From: Flaviflagellibacter sp963786225
Lineage (GTDB): Bacteria; Pseudomonadota; Alphaproteobacteria; Rhizobiales; Methylopilaceae
Direction: 5' to 3'
Assembly: GCA_963786225.1 (NCBI GenBank)
Contig: CAWAYQ010000010.1
Span: 167,744 to 231,743, forward strand
DNA length: 64,000 nucleotides
Shown in pieces: positions 34,798 to 43,141 of the stretch. Each line of letters starts with the position of its first letter. Positions within the stretch are counted from its first letter, which is position 1. The position numbers were made by a program, and so were the translations under genes. Under the pieces are notes generated by a model. It ran no database searches. It was not told the origin of the DNA and saw only the letters and a program-made list of their open reading frames with translations.

Positions 34798-36219
34798 ATG
34801 AGTTCGAAACCTCGACCAGACCAATCATACGCTGTGCCGGCGGCCCGCTCGCGGCAGTGGGCGGCACGTCCATTTTTGGTTCTTGCGGCTCTGCTGTCGG
34901 TTCAAATCATGTGCGGGGAGAGCTTGGCCCAGCCAGTGCCGTCTCAAACCGATGGTCCAACGACGCTTTTCCGGAACGTCCGCATCTTCGACGGCAAGAG
35001 CCCCGCGCTCTCGGCTCCCTCGGAGGTATTGGTGCGGGGCAATACGATCGCTTCGATCTCCGCAGAGCCGATCGCGGGCGAGGGCGGATCCACCCGCGTC
35101 ATCGACGGCGGCGGCCGGGTGCTGATGCCGGGGCTCATCGACGCGCACTGGCACACGATGCTGGTGCGGCCGACGCCGCCGCAGCTTATCGCCAACGATA
35201 TGGGTTACTCGACCCTTGTGGCGGCCGCGGAGGCCACGGCCACATTGATGCGCGGCTTCACCACCGTCCGCGACCTCGGCGGCCCGAGCTTCAGCCTGAA
35301 GCGCGCGATCGACGAAGGGCTGGTGTCCGGGCCGCGCATCTATCCCTCGGGCGCGATCATCACGATCACCGGCGGCCATGGCGATTTTCGCCAGATATCC
35401 GATTTGCCGAGGACGATCGGCGGCATGCTGAGCCGGATCGAACAGCTCGGCGGAGCCATGATCGCCGACAGCCCGGACGAGGTGCGGGTTCGCGCGCGCG
35501 AGCAGCTTCTGCAGGGCGCCTCGCAGGTCAAGCTCACGGCGGGCGGCGGCGTCGCGTCGCCGTTCAGCCCGCTCGACGCCTCCACGTTCACCGAGCCCGA
35601 GCTTCGCGCCGCGGTCGAAGCCGCCGAGAACTGGGGAACCTATGTCGGTACGCATGCCTATACGCCCGTCTCGATCCAGCGGTCGATCGCGGCCGGCGTC
35701 AAGGTCATCGAGCACGGGCATCTCATGGATGAAGAGACGGCCAAACTGATGGCGGAGAAGGGGATCTGGCTGAGCACGCAGCCCTTTCTCGACATGGCAG
35801 GCGTCGAGATGCTCGGCCCGCAACAGCAGGCGCGCATGCGGCAGGTGGTGACCGGCACCGACAAGGTCTACGCGCTGGCGAAGAAGTACAAGATCAAGAC
35901 CGCCTTCGGCACCGACGTCCTGTTTTCGCACGCGCTTGCCGAGCGTCAGGGCGGCTTTCTCGCCGACATGACCCGCTGGTACACGCCCGCCGAAGCGCTG
36001 ATCATGGCGACGTCGACGAACGGCGAACTGCTCCTTCTGAGCGGCCCCCGCAATCCCTATCCCGGCAAGCTCGGCGTCGTGGAAGAGGGCGCGCTCGCCG
36101 ACCTCGTTCTGGTCGACGGAAACCCGCTCGACAACATCGACCTCGTCAGAGATCCCGCGAAGAATTTTCTGATCATCATGAAGGATGGGCGGATCTTCAA
36201 GGATGCGGTGAAGAGGTGA
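34798..36219 (+). CDS. Exported metal-dependent amidohydrolase
   Basis: 473 residues of the imidazolonepropionase/prolidase-like amidohydrolase group. A signal segment (FLVLAALLSVQIMCGESLAQ) is followed by the TIM-barrel metal sites: DAHWHT, the bridging Lys in QVKLTAGGGVA, GTHAYT, IEHGHLM and the Asp in TAFGTDVLF. Such enzymes often cleave Xaa-Pro peptides or other C-N bonds; the substrate here is unknown. It is read in the opposite direction to the hydrolase on its left, with a short promoter gap holding the antiporter remnant. A family B repeat follows. Confidence 0.88.
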   Translation: MSSKPRPDQSYAVPAARSRQWAARPFLVLAALLSVQIMCGESLAQPVPSQTDGPTTLFRNVRIFDGKSPALSAPSEVLVRGNTIASISAEPIAGEGGSTRVIDGGGRVLMPGLIDAHWHTMLVRPTPPQLIANDMGYSTLVAAAEATATLMRGFTTVRDLGGPSFSLKRAIDEGLVSGPRIYPSGAIITITGGHGDFRQISDLPRTIGGMLSRIEQLGGAMIADSPDEVRVRAREQLLQGASQVKLTAGGGVASPFSPLDASTFTEPELRAAVEAAENWGTYVGTHAYTPVSIQRSIAAGVKVIEHGHLMDEETAKLMAEKGIWLSTQPFLDMAGVEMLGPQQQARMRQVVTGTDKVYALAKKYKIKTAFGTDVLFSHALAERQGGFLADMTRWYTPAEALIMATSTNGELLLLSGPRNPYPGKLGVVEEGALADLVLVDGNPLDNIDLVRDPAKNFLIIMKDGRIFKDAVKR

Positions 36220-36229
36220 GGCTCTCTTT

Positions 36230-36370
36230 CCTCTCCCCTTGTGGGAGAGGACGACTCGGCCGGCAGGCCGAGCGAGGTGAGGGGTATCGTGCCTCTCGAT
36301 AGGCCCGTACCCCTCACCCCGCTCGACGCCTGCCGGCTTCGAGTCGCCCTCTCCCACAAGGGGAGAGGGA
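36230..36370. repeat. Repeat family B, copy 1
   Basis: CCTCTCCCCTTGTGGGAGAG at the left and CTCTCCCACAAGGGGAGAGG at the right form inverted ends. Inner blocks CGGCCGGCAGGCCGAG, GGTGAGGGGT and ACCCCTCACCCCGCTCGA also pair. Near-identical to copies at 46425 and 54762. Confidence 0.9.
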
Positions 36371-36392
36371 AGCCTGCGGCAAAAGCCCGAGC

Positions 36393-36421
36393 TTGTTCCC
36401 GCACCGCCAGAACCCATATGA
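36393..36421 (+). promoter_or_regulatory. Possible promoter of the guanidine riboswitch gene
   Basis: TTGTTC and ATATGA separated by 17 bases, ending 9 bases before the first riboswitch hairpin. Spacing is right and the hexamers match the consensus fairly well; no experimental support. Confidence 0.4.
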
Positions 36422-36430
36422 GCCGTGTGA

Positions 36431-36472
36431 GAGGACGACCTCCCGCTCTGGGAAACACTTCGGGACGACCCG
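36431..36472 (+). promoter_or_regulatory. Guanidine-II (mini-ykkC) riboswitch
   Basis: Two short hairpins with identical ACGA tetraloops: GAGG-ACGA-CCTC (36431-36442) and CGGG-ACGA-CCCG (36461-36472), 18 bases apart. Paired ACGR-loop hairpins are the defining feature of guanidine-II riboswitches. The second stem ends 3 bases before the AAAAGGA ribosome site, as in known examples, so guanidine binding should expose translation of the downstream exporter. The match of RNA and gene makes this a strong call. Confidence 0.88.
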
Positions 36473-36488
36473 GTAAAAGGAGCCGAAT

Positions 36489-36809
36489 ATGGCTTGGGTC
36501 TATCTCGTCCTCGCCGGAATCCTCGAAATCGTCTGGGCCTTTGCGATGAAGCAGTCGCACGGCTTCACGCGCACCTGGCCGACGGTGATCACCCTCGTCG
36601 CCGGGATCGGCAGCTTCGCGTTGCTCTCGATCTCCATGCGCAGCCTGCCTCTCGGTTCGGCCTACGCGATCTGGACCGGGATCGGCGCCGTGGGCGCCTT
36701 CGTCGTCGGTATCGTCGTCCTCGGCGAACAGGCCACCGTCATGCGGATCGGCGCGGCGGTGCTGATCGTGTCGGGGCTTGTCATGATGAAGGTTTCGACG
36801 AGCGCGTGA
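36489..36809 (+). CDS. gdx: Guanidinium exporter (SMR family, Gdx/SugE type)
   Basis: 106-residue four-helix small multidrug resistance protein. The start (MAWVYLVLAGILEIVWAFAM) holds the essential Glu13 in helix 1, and the KQSHGFTRTWP loop and SISMRSLPLGSAYAIWTGIGAVG are the Gdx/SugE, not EmrE, variants. The guanidine-II riboswitch directly upstream supports guanidinium/H+ exchange as its function. It acts as a dual-topology dimer in the inner membrane. Single gene here, with no second SMR partner. Confidence 0.92.
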   Translation: MAWVYLVLAGILEIVWAFAMKQSHGFTRTWPTVITLVAGIGSFALLSISMRSLPLGSAYAIWTGIGAVGAFVVGIVVLGEQATVMRIGAAVLIVSGLVMMKVSTSA

Positions 36810-36831
36810 TGGGGGCGTTTGAGTGAAGCTC

Positions 36832-37004
36832 ATGTCCCGGGGCCCCTCAACTCGGCTCTAGCCGAGTTGAGCATCTTTAGTTCTTAACTCGGGCAAGCCC
36901 GAGTTAAGTGCGGAGCCCGGGACCCATACGCCGTGAGCTCTCGGTTCTATCACGACCCTCACGGAGTATGGGTCCCGGACAGCGGCTGCGCCGCTTCCGG
37001 GACA
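36832..37004. repeat. Repeat family C with nested palindromes
   Basis: Outer ends ATGTCCCGGG and CCGGGACAT. Inside are CTCAACTCGGC/GCCGAGTTGAG, AACTCGGGCAAGCCCGAGTT, GCGGAGCCCGGGACCCATAC, CTCACGGAGTATGGGTCCCG and AGCGGCTGCGCCGCTT. The long arms GGACCCATAC...GTATGGGTCC pair. Same family as 47491-47607, where the palindromes are absent. Confidence 0.85.
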
Positions 37005-37081
37005 TACGCCACGCAAGCCCCGGAGCTAGGGGGCGGAGCCGCCAAGTTGCCCCACCCCTCCCATTCCCCCATATTACCCCC

Positions 37082-37906
37082 GTGGACACGGTGCGGCGTT
37101 CGATCCGGAGTCAGGTTCGCAAGCTGGTCGGGAGCAATTCCGCTCGGGCCGAGCGGCTGGATGATGGGCTGTTCGGCCCCGGCGCCGCCGCCTGGAAGGT
37201 GCACGGCGATTTCACCACGATGATGATCGGCGGCATCTCCTCCCTGCTGCTCCAGATGCTGCATCCCGGGGCGCTGGCCGGGGTCTGGGATCATTCGAGT
37301 TTCCGCACGGATATGGCGGGGCGGTTGCGGGGTACGGCCCAGTTCATGTCGGGCACGACGTTCGGCGACACCGCGCGTGCGTCTCAACTGATCGAGCGTG
37401 TCCGCGCCATTCACGACAAGGTCCACGGCACGCTTCCCGACGGACGTCCGTACAGCGCCAACGATCCGGATCTTCTGGCCTTTGTCCATGTCGCGGGCGC
37501 GAGCAGTTTCCTCAGGTCCTATATCCGCTACCGCGATCCGCAGTTTTCGCTTGCGGACCAGGACCGCTATTTCGCGGAAACATCGGAGATCGCCCGCCGG
37601 CTCGGCGCGATCTCGGTTCCGGAAAATCTGCGCGATGTGAATGCCTTTCTGCAGGATGTGCGGCCGCAGCTGAGGGTCGACCACCGGACGAGGGAGGTCG
37701 CACGCGCGCTGCTGTATCAACCGGCGCCGAGCCTCGCGCTTGCGCCGTTTCAGCGGCTCGTCATGGATGCGGGCGTGGATCTGCTTCCGGAATGGGCGGC
37801 GGACATGCACGGGCTTCATGTGCCGATGATCCGAAGGCCCGCGGTGCGCGCGGGTTCGGCAGGGGTCGCCCGGGTGTTGCGCTGGGCGTTGAGCGTGAAG
37901 GGGTGA
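37082..37906 (+). CDS. Oxygenase-like protein, MpaB/DUF2236 family
   Basis: 274 residues with the DUF2236 core: FGPGAAAWKVHGDFTTMMIGG, LLLQMLHPGALAGVWDHS, and the His/Arg positions in AFVHVAGASSFLRSY and RYFAETSEIARRLG. The family includes rubber oxygenase (Lcp)-like and MpaB heme proteins that cleave C-C or C=C bonds; the two conserved His may bind heme. The reaction here is unknown. The best start is GTG (VDTVRRSIRSQ) since no ATG lies in the conserved frame upstream. It sits between repeat elements C and B. Confidence 0.82.
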   Translation: MDTVRRSIRSQVRKLVGSNSARAERLDDGLFGPGAAAWKVHGDFTTMMIGGISSLLLQMLHPGALAGVWDHSSFRTDMAGRLRGTAQFMSGTTFGDTARASQLIERVRAIHDKVHGTLPDGRPYSANDPDLLAFVHVAGASSFLRSYIRYRDPQFSLADQDRYFAETSEIARRLGAISVPENLRDVNAFLQDVRPQLRVDHRTREVARALLYQPAPSLALAPFQRLVMDAGVDLLPEWAADMHGLHVPMIRRPAVRAGSAGVARVLRWALSVKG

Positions 37907-37910
37907 TGGT

Positions 37911-38048
37911 TTCCCTCTCCCATAGGGAGAGGGCCAACTCGGCCGGCAGGCCGAGCGGGGTGAGGGGTGTGGAGTATCCGGATACGCACAACACCCTCAC
38001 CCGGTCACGCCTGCCGGCGTGACTCGACCTCTCCCCACGGGAGAGGTT
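37911..38048. repeat. Repeat family B, divergent copy
   Basis: TTCCCTCTCCCATAGGGAGA at the left end, then CGGCCGGCAGGCCGAGCGGG and GTGAGGGGT, then CACCCTCACCC, GCCTGCCGGCGTG and ACCTCTCCCC. Same layout as family B with more substitutions. Confidence 0.8.
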
Positions 38049-38061
38049 GACCCGGCACTCC

Positions 38062-38931
38062 TCAATCCAGTTCGCTCATCCCGTCATGCAGCGCATCGAT
38101 CGCCGCGAACCTTTTCTTCGCCGCCGGGCCCAGGCGGTTGATCACGCCTTCCGTCAGCGCGTGCGCAAGAACCACCGCCGAGGCGTGGTCGTCGACCGGG
38201 CCTTTGGTAACTGACTGGCAGCGCAGGACCCACTCGGCGCCATGCGTGTCGGCCATTCCGGAATCCGTCAGTACGGCGACCCGCGCTCCGGCACTCCTGA
38301 ACATTCCGATCAGCTGGCGCGTCGCGGGAATGCGGCGCCGCATTGCGAGCATGATGGCGACATCTCCCTTGCCGACATCGACCAGGGTCTCGCCGAAGGT
38401 TTCGCCCGCGACGGGAAGCAGACGCACCTCGTCGCGGACATGGGCGAGCGACCAGCGCAGATAGCCCGCGATGTAATAGCCGTGCCGGAAGCCGTTGATC
38501 CAGACGCGCCGCGCATCCGCGATTGCGGCGAGAAGCGCCGACCAGGCCAGAGGGTCGATATCCGCAACGGTGCGCTGGACATTCTCGACGACGGTGTCGG
38601 CATGGCGCCGCAGAATGTCCGGATCGGCAGATTTCGTCCGTCCCATGAGCGCGACGGGCGATCCGTTTTCGCTCTGGTCGCGCGCGAACACCCGCATTTC
38701 CTCGTAACCCGAAAAGCCGAGGCGGCGCACGAACCGGCTGACTGCGGCATTCGACGTCTTCGCCAGTTTGGCGAGTTCCGCGCCGGTATAGCCGTGCAGC
38801 TCCCCGGGAAAATGCAAAACGAGATCGGCAACGAGCCGCTCGGCCGGCGCCAGTTCGTCATAGGCGCCGCGCACCCGGTCGTGCAGCGAAAGCCGCGCCT
38901 TCGCCCTCGAACTCCCTGCCGCTTCTTTCAT
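38062..38931 (-). CDS. RpiR/MurR-family transcription regulator
   Basis: 289 residues: N-terminal HTH_6 domain (AELAKLAKTSNAAVSRFVRR) and a C-terminal SIS sugar-isomerase-like domain (RRVWINGFRHGYYIAGYLRW; GDVAIMLAMRRRIPATRQLI). SIS domains usually bind phosphosugars, but RpiR proteins also control amino acid and nitrogen pathways. I chose the ATG at MKEAAGSSRAK; the upstream MKSKF start has no ribosome site. It is divergent from the DUF1989/ABC operon with an 85-base gap that holds a palindrome, so it very likely controls that operon. Confidence 0.88.
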   Translation of the reverse strand: MKEAAGSSRAKARLSLHDRVRGAYDELAPAERLVADLVLHFPGELHGYTGAELAKLAKTSNAAVSRFVRRLGFSGYEEMRVFARDQSENGSPVALMGRTKSADPDILRRHADTVVENVQRTVADIDPLAWSALLAAIADARRVWINGFRHGYYIAGYLRWSLAHVRDEVRLLPVAGETFGETLVDVGKGDVAIMLAMRRRIPATRQLIGMFRSAGARVAVLTDSGMADTHGAEWVLRCQSVTKGPVDDHASAVVLAHALTEGVINRLGPAAKKRFAAIDALHDGMSELD

Positions 38932-38974
38932 CACACTCTGCCTAAGAAATTTGCTTTTCATAATTGTACAGTTC

Positions 38975-38990
38975 TGAAATTATTATTTCA
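38975..38990. promoter_or_regulatory. Candidate RpiR operator
   Basis: TGAAAT-TATT-ATTTCA, a 6-4-6 inverted repeat in the A/T-rich gap between the regulator and the first DUF1989 gene. RpiR family sites are often of the form TGAAA-N-TTTCA, so autoregulation and operon control are plausible. Confidence 0.6.
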
Positions 38991-39016
38991 ATAACGCGGT
39001 CCGCATCGAGGAAAAA

Positions 39017-39676
39017 ATGGCGTTTGCAGTCGACCTGAACGGAAAGTCCAATTTGCCTCTGACCGGCGTCCAGAGCGACGTCATCGCCCCCACAATGGGG
39101 TGGGCGGGTCTTGTAAAGGCCGGCCAGTACATCCGCGTGACCGACCCGAAGGGGCGCCAGTGCGCCGATTTCTGGGCCTTCAACGCCGAGGACATGGACG
39201 AGCATCTGTCGGGCATGCACACAAGGGTCTGGGTCAACAAGCTCTGTCCTCTGCCGGGCGAGAGCTTCCACTCCAATCATCGCCGGCCGATCCTGCAGAT
39301 GATCGCCGACACCTGCGGCGTCCACGATCTGCTGACCGCCGCCTGCGACGAGCACCGTTACCGCCTGTACGGGCTCAAGACCCATCACCGCAGCTGCGCC
39401 GGCAATCTGCGCGAGGTGATGGAGCCGTATTTCGGCACGACGCGCTTTTACGTGCCGCAGCCCTTCAACATCTTCGCCAATGTGCCGGTCGGGGCGGACG
39501 GGTCGGTGCTCAACGGTCCGGCGCCGTCCAAGCCCGGCGATTACGTCGTGATGAAAGCCTGGATCGATGTCGTCGTCGCGATCTCGGCCTGTCCGCAGGA
39601 GTTCAACCCGATCACGGGCTGGTATCCGAGCGAAGTCCTCGTCGACATCATGGAACCGGAGCTCAGCCATGTCTGA
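39017..39676 (+). CDS. DUF1989 (urea carboxylase-associated / CgdA-CgdB-like) protein 1
   Basis: 219 residues of the DUF1989 family: GRQCADFWAFNAEDMDEHLS, GVHDLLTAACDEHRY, HHRSCAGNLREVMEPYF, PQPFNIFANVPVG and VVVAISACPQEFNPITGWYP. The conserved Cys residues (AAC, RSC, SACPQ) are present and could bind metal. Family members CgdA and CgdB form carboxyguanidine deiminase, which removes ammonia from carboxyguanidine. First gene of a tight operon; the next DUF1989 gene overlaps it by 8 bases. No ribosome site stronger than GAGGAAAAA is seen. Reaction inferred as hydrolysis of a guanidino or amidine-type compound. Confidence 0.85.
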   Translation: MAFAVDLNGKSNLPLTGVQSDVIAPTMGWAGLVKAGQYIRVTDPKGRQCADFWAFNAEDMDEHLSGMHTRVWVNKLCPLPGESFHSNHRRPILQMIADTCGVHDLLTAACDEHRYRLYGLKTHHRSCAGNLREVMEPYFGTTRFYVPQPFNIFANVPVGADGSVLNGPAPSKPGDYVVMKAWIDVVVAISACPQEFNPITGWYPSEVLVDIMEPELSHV

Positions 39677-40274
39677 AGCCGTGCTTACAATTGCGGGCGG
39701 CCATGGCGGCGCCTTTTCCGCCAAGCGCGGCGAGACATTCGCGCTGACCGATGTGGCCGGCCAGCAGGCGGCGGATTTCGTGGCGTTCAACGCCCACGAT
39801 CTCAGCGAAACGCTCTCGACCGCCGAGACGCGGCTCGCCCTGAAATCGCTCTACATCAAGGTCGGCGATGTCCTGATGACGAACCGCGGGCGCCCGATGC
39901 TGGAAATCGTGTCCGACACGATCGGCATCCACGATTACGCCGTGCCGGCCTGCGATCCGAGCCGCTTTGCGGTCGATTTCGGCTGCCCCGGACACCGCAA
40001 CTGCCTGGAAAACATGTACGAGCCGCTGCGTGCCTACGGCGTGAAATCGCCGCTCGCGGTCCCTGAGCCGTTCAATTTCTTCCAGAACAGCCCCGTCGTC
40101 GAGGACGGGCGGACGGGCGTCGTCGATCCGCCCAGCCGGGCAGGGGACCGCCTCGTCCTGATGGCGCTGATGGATGTGGTGTGCGCCGTGTCGTCCTGCC
40201 CCCAGGACATCATCCCCGGCAACGGCCTCGTGCCGACGCCGATCGAGATCCGTTACAAGGCGGAGGCGGTCTGA
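39669..40274 (+). CDS. DUF1989 (CgdA/CgdB-like) protein 2
   Basis: 201 residues, same family as its neighbour: GQQAADFVAFNAHDLSETLS, GIHDYAVPACDPSRFAVDF, GHRNCLENMYEPLRAYG, PEPFNFFQNSPVVEDGR and VVCAVSSCPQDIIPGNGLVP. All the conserved Cys positions match protein 1, so both may be catalytic. In known guanidine pathways two different DUF1989 subunits pair, which makes 1 and 2 the natural heteromer. Starts inside the end of gene 1 and its TGA overlaps the next ATG (TGATG). Confidence 0.85.
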   Translation: MSEAVLTIAGGHGGAFSAKRGETFALTDVAGQQAADFVAFNAHDLSETLSTAETRLALKSLYIKVGDVLMTNRGRPMLEIVSDTIGIHDYAVPACDPSRFAVDFGCPGHRNCLENMYEPLRAYGVKSPLAVPEPFNFFQNSPVVEDGRTGVVDPPSRAGDRLVLMALMDVVCAVSSCPQDIIPGNGLVPTPIEIRYKAEAV

Positions 40275-40921
40275 TGCCCCTGATGATGATCGACCAGGCC
40301 GCGCCGCCCGCGGCCGAGCAGATCGTGCTCGTTCCCGGCGGCGAGGTGCGGGCGTTTTCGGTGAAGCAGGGCCAGCTTCTCGCGATCTCCGATGTCGAAG
40401 GCGGCCAGCCGGCGTCGCTGTTCGCGATCGCGGAGGACGACCCGGAGCATTTCCTCTCGCCGCATCACACGCGGGTGTTCTCGAATTCCTTCGTGCTGCG
40501 GCTCGGCATGCGCCTCGTCACCAACCGGCGCCGCCCGGCAATGGTGCTCGGCGTCTCGCGCGGACATCTCGCGCACGATCTTCTGATGCCGGTGACCGAA
40601 GGCGCGAAAGACGGCGCCGACGGCCTGCGCACGCGCGTGGCCGAGGCCTTGCGCCAGGCCGGCGGCGCGCCGGTCAAGATCGCCGATCCCATCAATCTCT
40701 TTCTCGACGTGGAGGTCGGGCGCGACGGCGCGCTGACGCCGCGCGGCGTCTCGTCCGAAGCGGGCGACACGATCGTCATGCGCGTCGTGATGGACATGGT
40801 CGTCGCGGTCGCGGCGCCGCGCGCCGACGGGGGTCTGTGGTCGCGGCCCGATCCCGGCCCGCTCAGGGTCCAGGTCCGCAACGAGGTCGCGCATATCCAG
40901 GGCATTCAACAGAGGGGATGA
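40274..40921 (+). CDS. DUF1989-like protein 3, divergent, lacking the conserved Cys
   Basis: 215 residues aligning with the DUF1989 layout: GQLLAISDVEGGQPASLFAI; THHTRVF-type turn (HHTRVFSNSFVLRLGMRL); DPINLFLDVEVGRDGALTP; GDTIVMRVVMDMVVAVAAP. The HDLLTAAC motif reads HDLLMPVT, the HHRSC motif is gone, and the SACPQD motif reads AAPRAD. It therefore probably cannot bind metal in the same way and may be a structural or regulatory subunit. It ends 3 bases before the receptor gene, so it sits exactly between the enzyme pair and the importer. Confidence 0.75.
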   Translation: MPLMMIDQAAPPAAEQIVLVPGGEVRAFSVKQGQLLAISDVEGGQPASLFAIAEDDPEHFLSPHHTRVFSNSFVLRLGMRLVTNRRRPAMVLGVSRGHLAHDLLMPVTEGAKDGADGLRTRVAEALRQAGGAPVKIADPINLFLDVEVGRDGALTPRGVSSEAGDTIVMRVVMDMVVAVAAPRADGGLWSRPDPGPLRVQVRNEVAHIQGIQQRG

Positions 40922-40924
40922 GTC

Positions 40925-41761
40925 ATGAAACTTAAAAGTCTGGGCTATCTGACCGCCGCCGCGTTTGTCGGTCTTGGCCTTTCCGTAGGAGTGTCCGACG
41001 CCGCCTCGCTGAAGAGCGTCAAGGAGAAGGGCAAGCTCGTCGTCGCCATCGATCCGACCTTCTCGCCGTTCGAGTTCACCGATGCGACCGGCAAGATCGT
41101 CGGCTACGATCCGGAGATCATCGAGGCCGTGGCGGAGAAGATGGGTCTCAAGGTCGAATATCAGGTCATGGCGTTCAGCGGCATCCTGCCGGGCCTCATC
41201 GCGGGCGGCTTCGACGTGACGCCGACCCTCAACGTCACGGCGGAGCGCGCCAGGAAGATCGACTACGTGATCCCGACAGCCGCCTCGACCAACGCGGTTC
41301 TTGCGCTCAAGGGCAGCAAGGTCACGGCCAGCACGATCGAAAGCCTTTCGGGCCTGACCTGCGCCGTGAAGCAGACGACGCAGCCCGAGCAGATGATGAT
41401 CAAGCTGAATGAGGCGCTTGCCGCCGGCGGCAAGAAGCCGGTCGAGCTTCTGGGCTTCGAGACCATCGAGCAGACGATCGCGGCTCTGGTCGGCGGCCGC
41501 GCGGACTGCGTGGTCGACATCAAATCGGTCGTCGTCGAAGCGGTCGCCAAGCGCAAGGACGTGCCGCTCGTCATGGTCGGCGATATCGGCGACTCGACGC
41601 CGATCGGCTGGGGCGTCAACAAGGCCGATGCGGACCTGACCGCGGCTCTGTCGGCGGAAGTCAGCAAGCTCAAGGCGGACGGCACGATCGGCAAGCTGCA
41701 GATGAAATATTTCGGCTACGAGACCGCCCTGCCGGAAAAGGACTTCGTGCCGGCGCAGTGA
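40925..41761 (+). CDS. ABC importer substrate-binding protein (polar amino acid type, SBP family 3)
   Basis: 278 residues with a signal peptide (LTAAAFVGLGLSVGVSDA) and the SBP_bac_3 fold: KLVVAIDPTFSPFEFTDATG, the ligand Arg in TLNVTAERARKIDYV and the hinge-side Asp in RADCVVDIKSVVVE. The Arg/Asp pair normally holds an alpha-amino acid, so the cargo is probably an amino acid or a guanidino acid, not free guanidine. Adjacent genes encode the two permeases and the ATPase. The ligand is the key unknown of this operon. Confidence 0.9.
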   Translation: MKLKSLGYLTAAAFVGLGLSVGVSDAASLKSVKEKGKLVVAIDPTFSPFEFTDATGKIVGYDPEIIEAVAEKMGLKVEYQVMAFSGILPGLIAGGFDVTPTLNVTAERARKIDYVIPTAASTNAVLALKGSKVTASTIESLSGLTCAVKQTTQPEQMMIKLNEALAAGGKKPVELLGFETIEQTIAALVGGRADCVVDIKSVVVEAVAKRKDVPLVMVGDIGDSTPIGWGVNKADADLTAALSAEVSKLKADGTIGKLQMKYFGYETALPEKDFVPAQ

Positions 41762-41822
41762 AGAATTGGCCTTTAGTAACGACAGGCGTTTCGGGACGTG
41801 AATGAGGGAGCGCGGGGGAGGG

Positions 41823-42479
41823 ATGTTCGATATCGACCTTTTCCTGCGCTCCGCGCCCGCCATCGCGGACGCGGCGCTCGTCACCGTCGAACTCACTCTG
41901 GCCTCGGCCCTTGTCAGCATCACGGTCGCGATCGGGGCCGTCGCTCTGCAGGCCAAGGGTGGTCCGGCCGGATATTTCGCGGGCCGCTTCTATGTCAGCC
42001 TGATGCGCTGCACCCCGCTCTATGTTCAGCTTCTCGTCGTCTATTTCGGCCTCGCCTTCGCGGGGCTGACCGGGCAGGCCTTCATCGCGGCGGCGCTCGC
42101 CATCGGGCTGAACTCCGGCGCCTACACGTCGGAAATCCTGCGCTCGGCCATCGCCGCCATTCCGCGCGGACAGATCGAGGCGGCGGAGGCCATCGGGATG
42201 TCGCAGCCGCGCGTCTGGACGCGGGTCCTGCTGCCGCAGGCGATCATCACCAGCCTGCCGCCTCTGACCGCCGAACTGACCATCATCCTCAAATCGACGC
42301 CGCTCGCCTCCGTCGTCGCCGTGACCGAGATGACCTATGCCGGCGTCCTGATCCAGTCGCGGAACTACTCGGCGGTCGAGGTCTTCGCGCTCGTCGCGTT
42401 CGGCTACATCGTGATCGCGCAGGTCCTGCTGCGCGGCTCGCGGGCGCTCGAACATCGCTTCCGGCAGTACCGCGCATGA
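41823..42479 (+). CDS. ABC importer permease 1 (His/Glu/Gln/Arg/opine family)
   Basis: 218-residue permease with about five helices and the coupling EAA loop (GQIEAAEAIGMSQPRVWTRV). Start chosen at ATG after GGGGGAGGG; an upstream in-frame ATG at 41802 has no ribosome site. It overlaps permease 2 by ATGA. It pairs with that protein to form the membrane channel. Confidence 0.88.
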   Translation: MFDIDLFLRSAPAIADAALVTVELTLASALVSITVAIGAVALQAKGGPAGYFAGRFYVSLMRCTPLYVQLLVVYFGLAFAGLTGQAFIAAALAIGLNSGAYTSEILRSAIAAIPRGQIEAAEAIGMSQPRVWTRVLLPQAIITSLPPLTAELTIILKSTPLASVVAVTEMTYAGVLIQSRNYSAVEVFALVAFGYIVIAQVLLRGSRALEHRFRQYRA

Positions 42480-43138
42480 CGGAAATCCTCACCGTCCTCT
42501 GGGAGTACGGCCCGATGCTGGGTCAGGGCCTGCTCGACACGATGTGGATCACCCTGATCGGCGCGCTCTGCGCGCTCAGTGCGGCGTTCCTTCTGCATGC
42601 GGCGTCGGCCAGCGGATACTGGCCGCTGGCCGGAATGGTCCGGCTCTACACCGAGCTGATCCTCGGCCTGCCGATCCTCGTTCTGCTCTACGTCGTCTAT
42701 TTCATCGGGCCGAGCGTCGGCATCCGGCTCGGCGCGGCCACCGCCGGCGTATTGACGCTGACTCTGTATTATTCGCCGTATATGGCCGAGGCGATCCGCG
42801 CCGCCGTGGCCGCGATCCCCGCCGGCCAGACGGAAGCCGGACGCGTCATCGGCATGTCGCCGTCGGAGATCGCGCGCCGCATCGTCCTGCCGCAGGCGGC
42901 GGCTTTGATGCTGCCGACCTTGACGGGGCTTCTGATCGGGCTTGCCAAGGACACCGCGATCCTGTCGGTGATCTCGGTGAAAGAGCTTTCCTACATCACC
43001 AAGCAGGTCGTCTCGCGCAGCTTCATGCCGTTCGAGGTGTGGGCCGCCGTGGCCTTGATCTACTGGGTGTGCCTGTCCTGCTTCGACCTCGGAATGCGCC
43101 GGCTCGAAACCCGTCTGACCCGCTACCGGAAAGCCTGA
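42476..43138 (+). CDS. ABC importer permease 2
   Basis: 220 residues, about five helices, with the EAA motif GQTEAGRVIGMSPSEIARRI and the N-terminal WEYGPMLGQGLLDTMWITLI that is usual for polar amino acid permeases. It starts within the stop of permease 1 (ATGA) and ends 3 bases before the ATPase gene, so translation is coupled along the importer genes. Confidence 0.88.
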   Translation: MTEILTVLWEYGPMLGQGLLDTMWITLIGALCALSAAFLLHAASASGYWPLAGMVRLYTELILGLPILVLLYVVYFIGPSVGIRLGAATAGVLTLTLYYSPYMAEAIRAAVAAIPAGQTEAGRVIGMSPSEIARRIVLPQAAALMLPTLTGLLIGLAKDTAILSVISVKELSYITKQVVSRSFMPFEVWAAVALIYWVCLSCFDLGMRRLETRLTRYRKA

Positions 43139-43141
43139 GCC

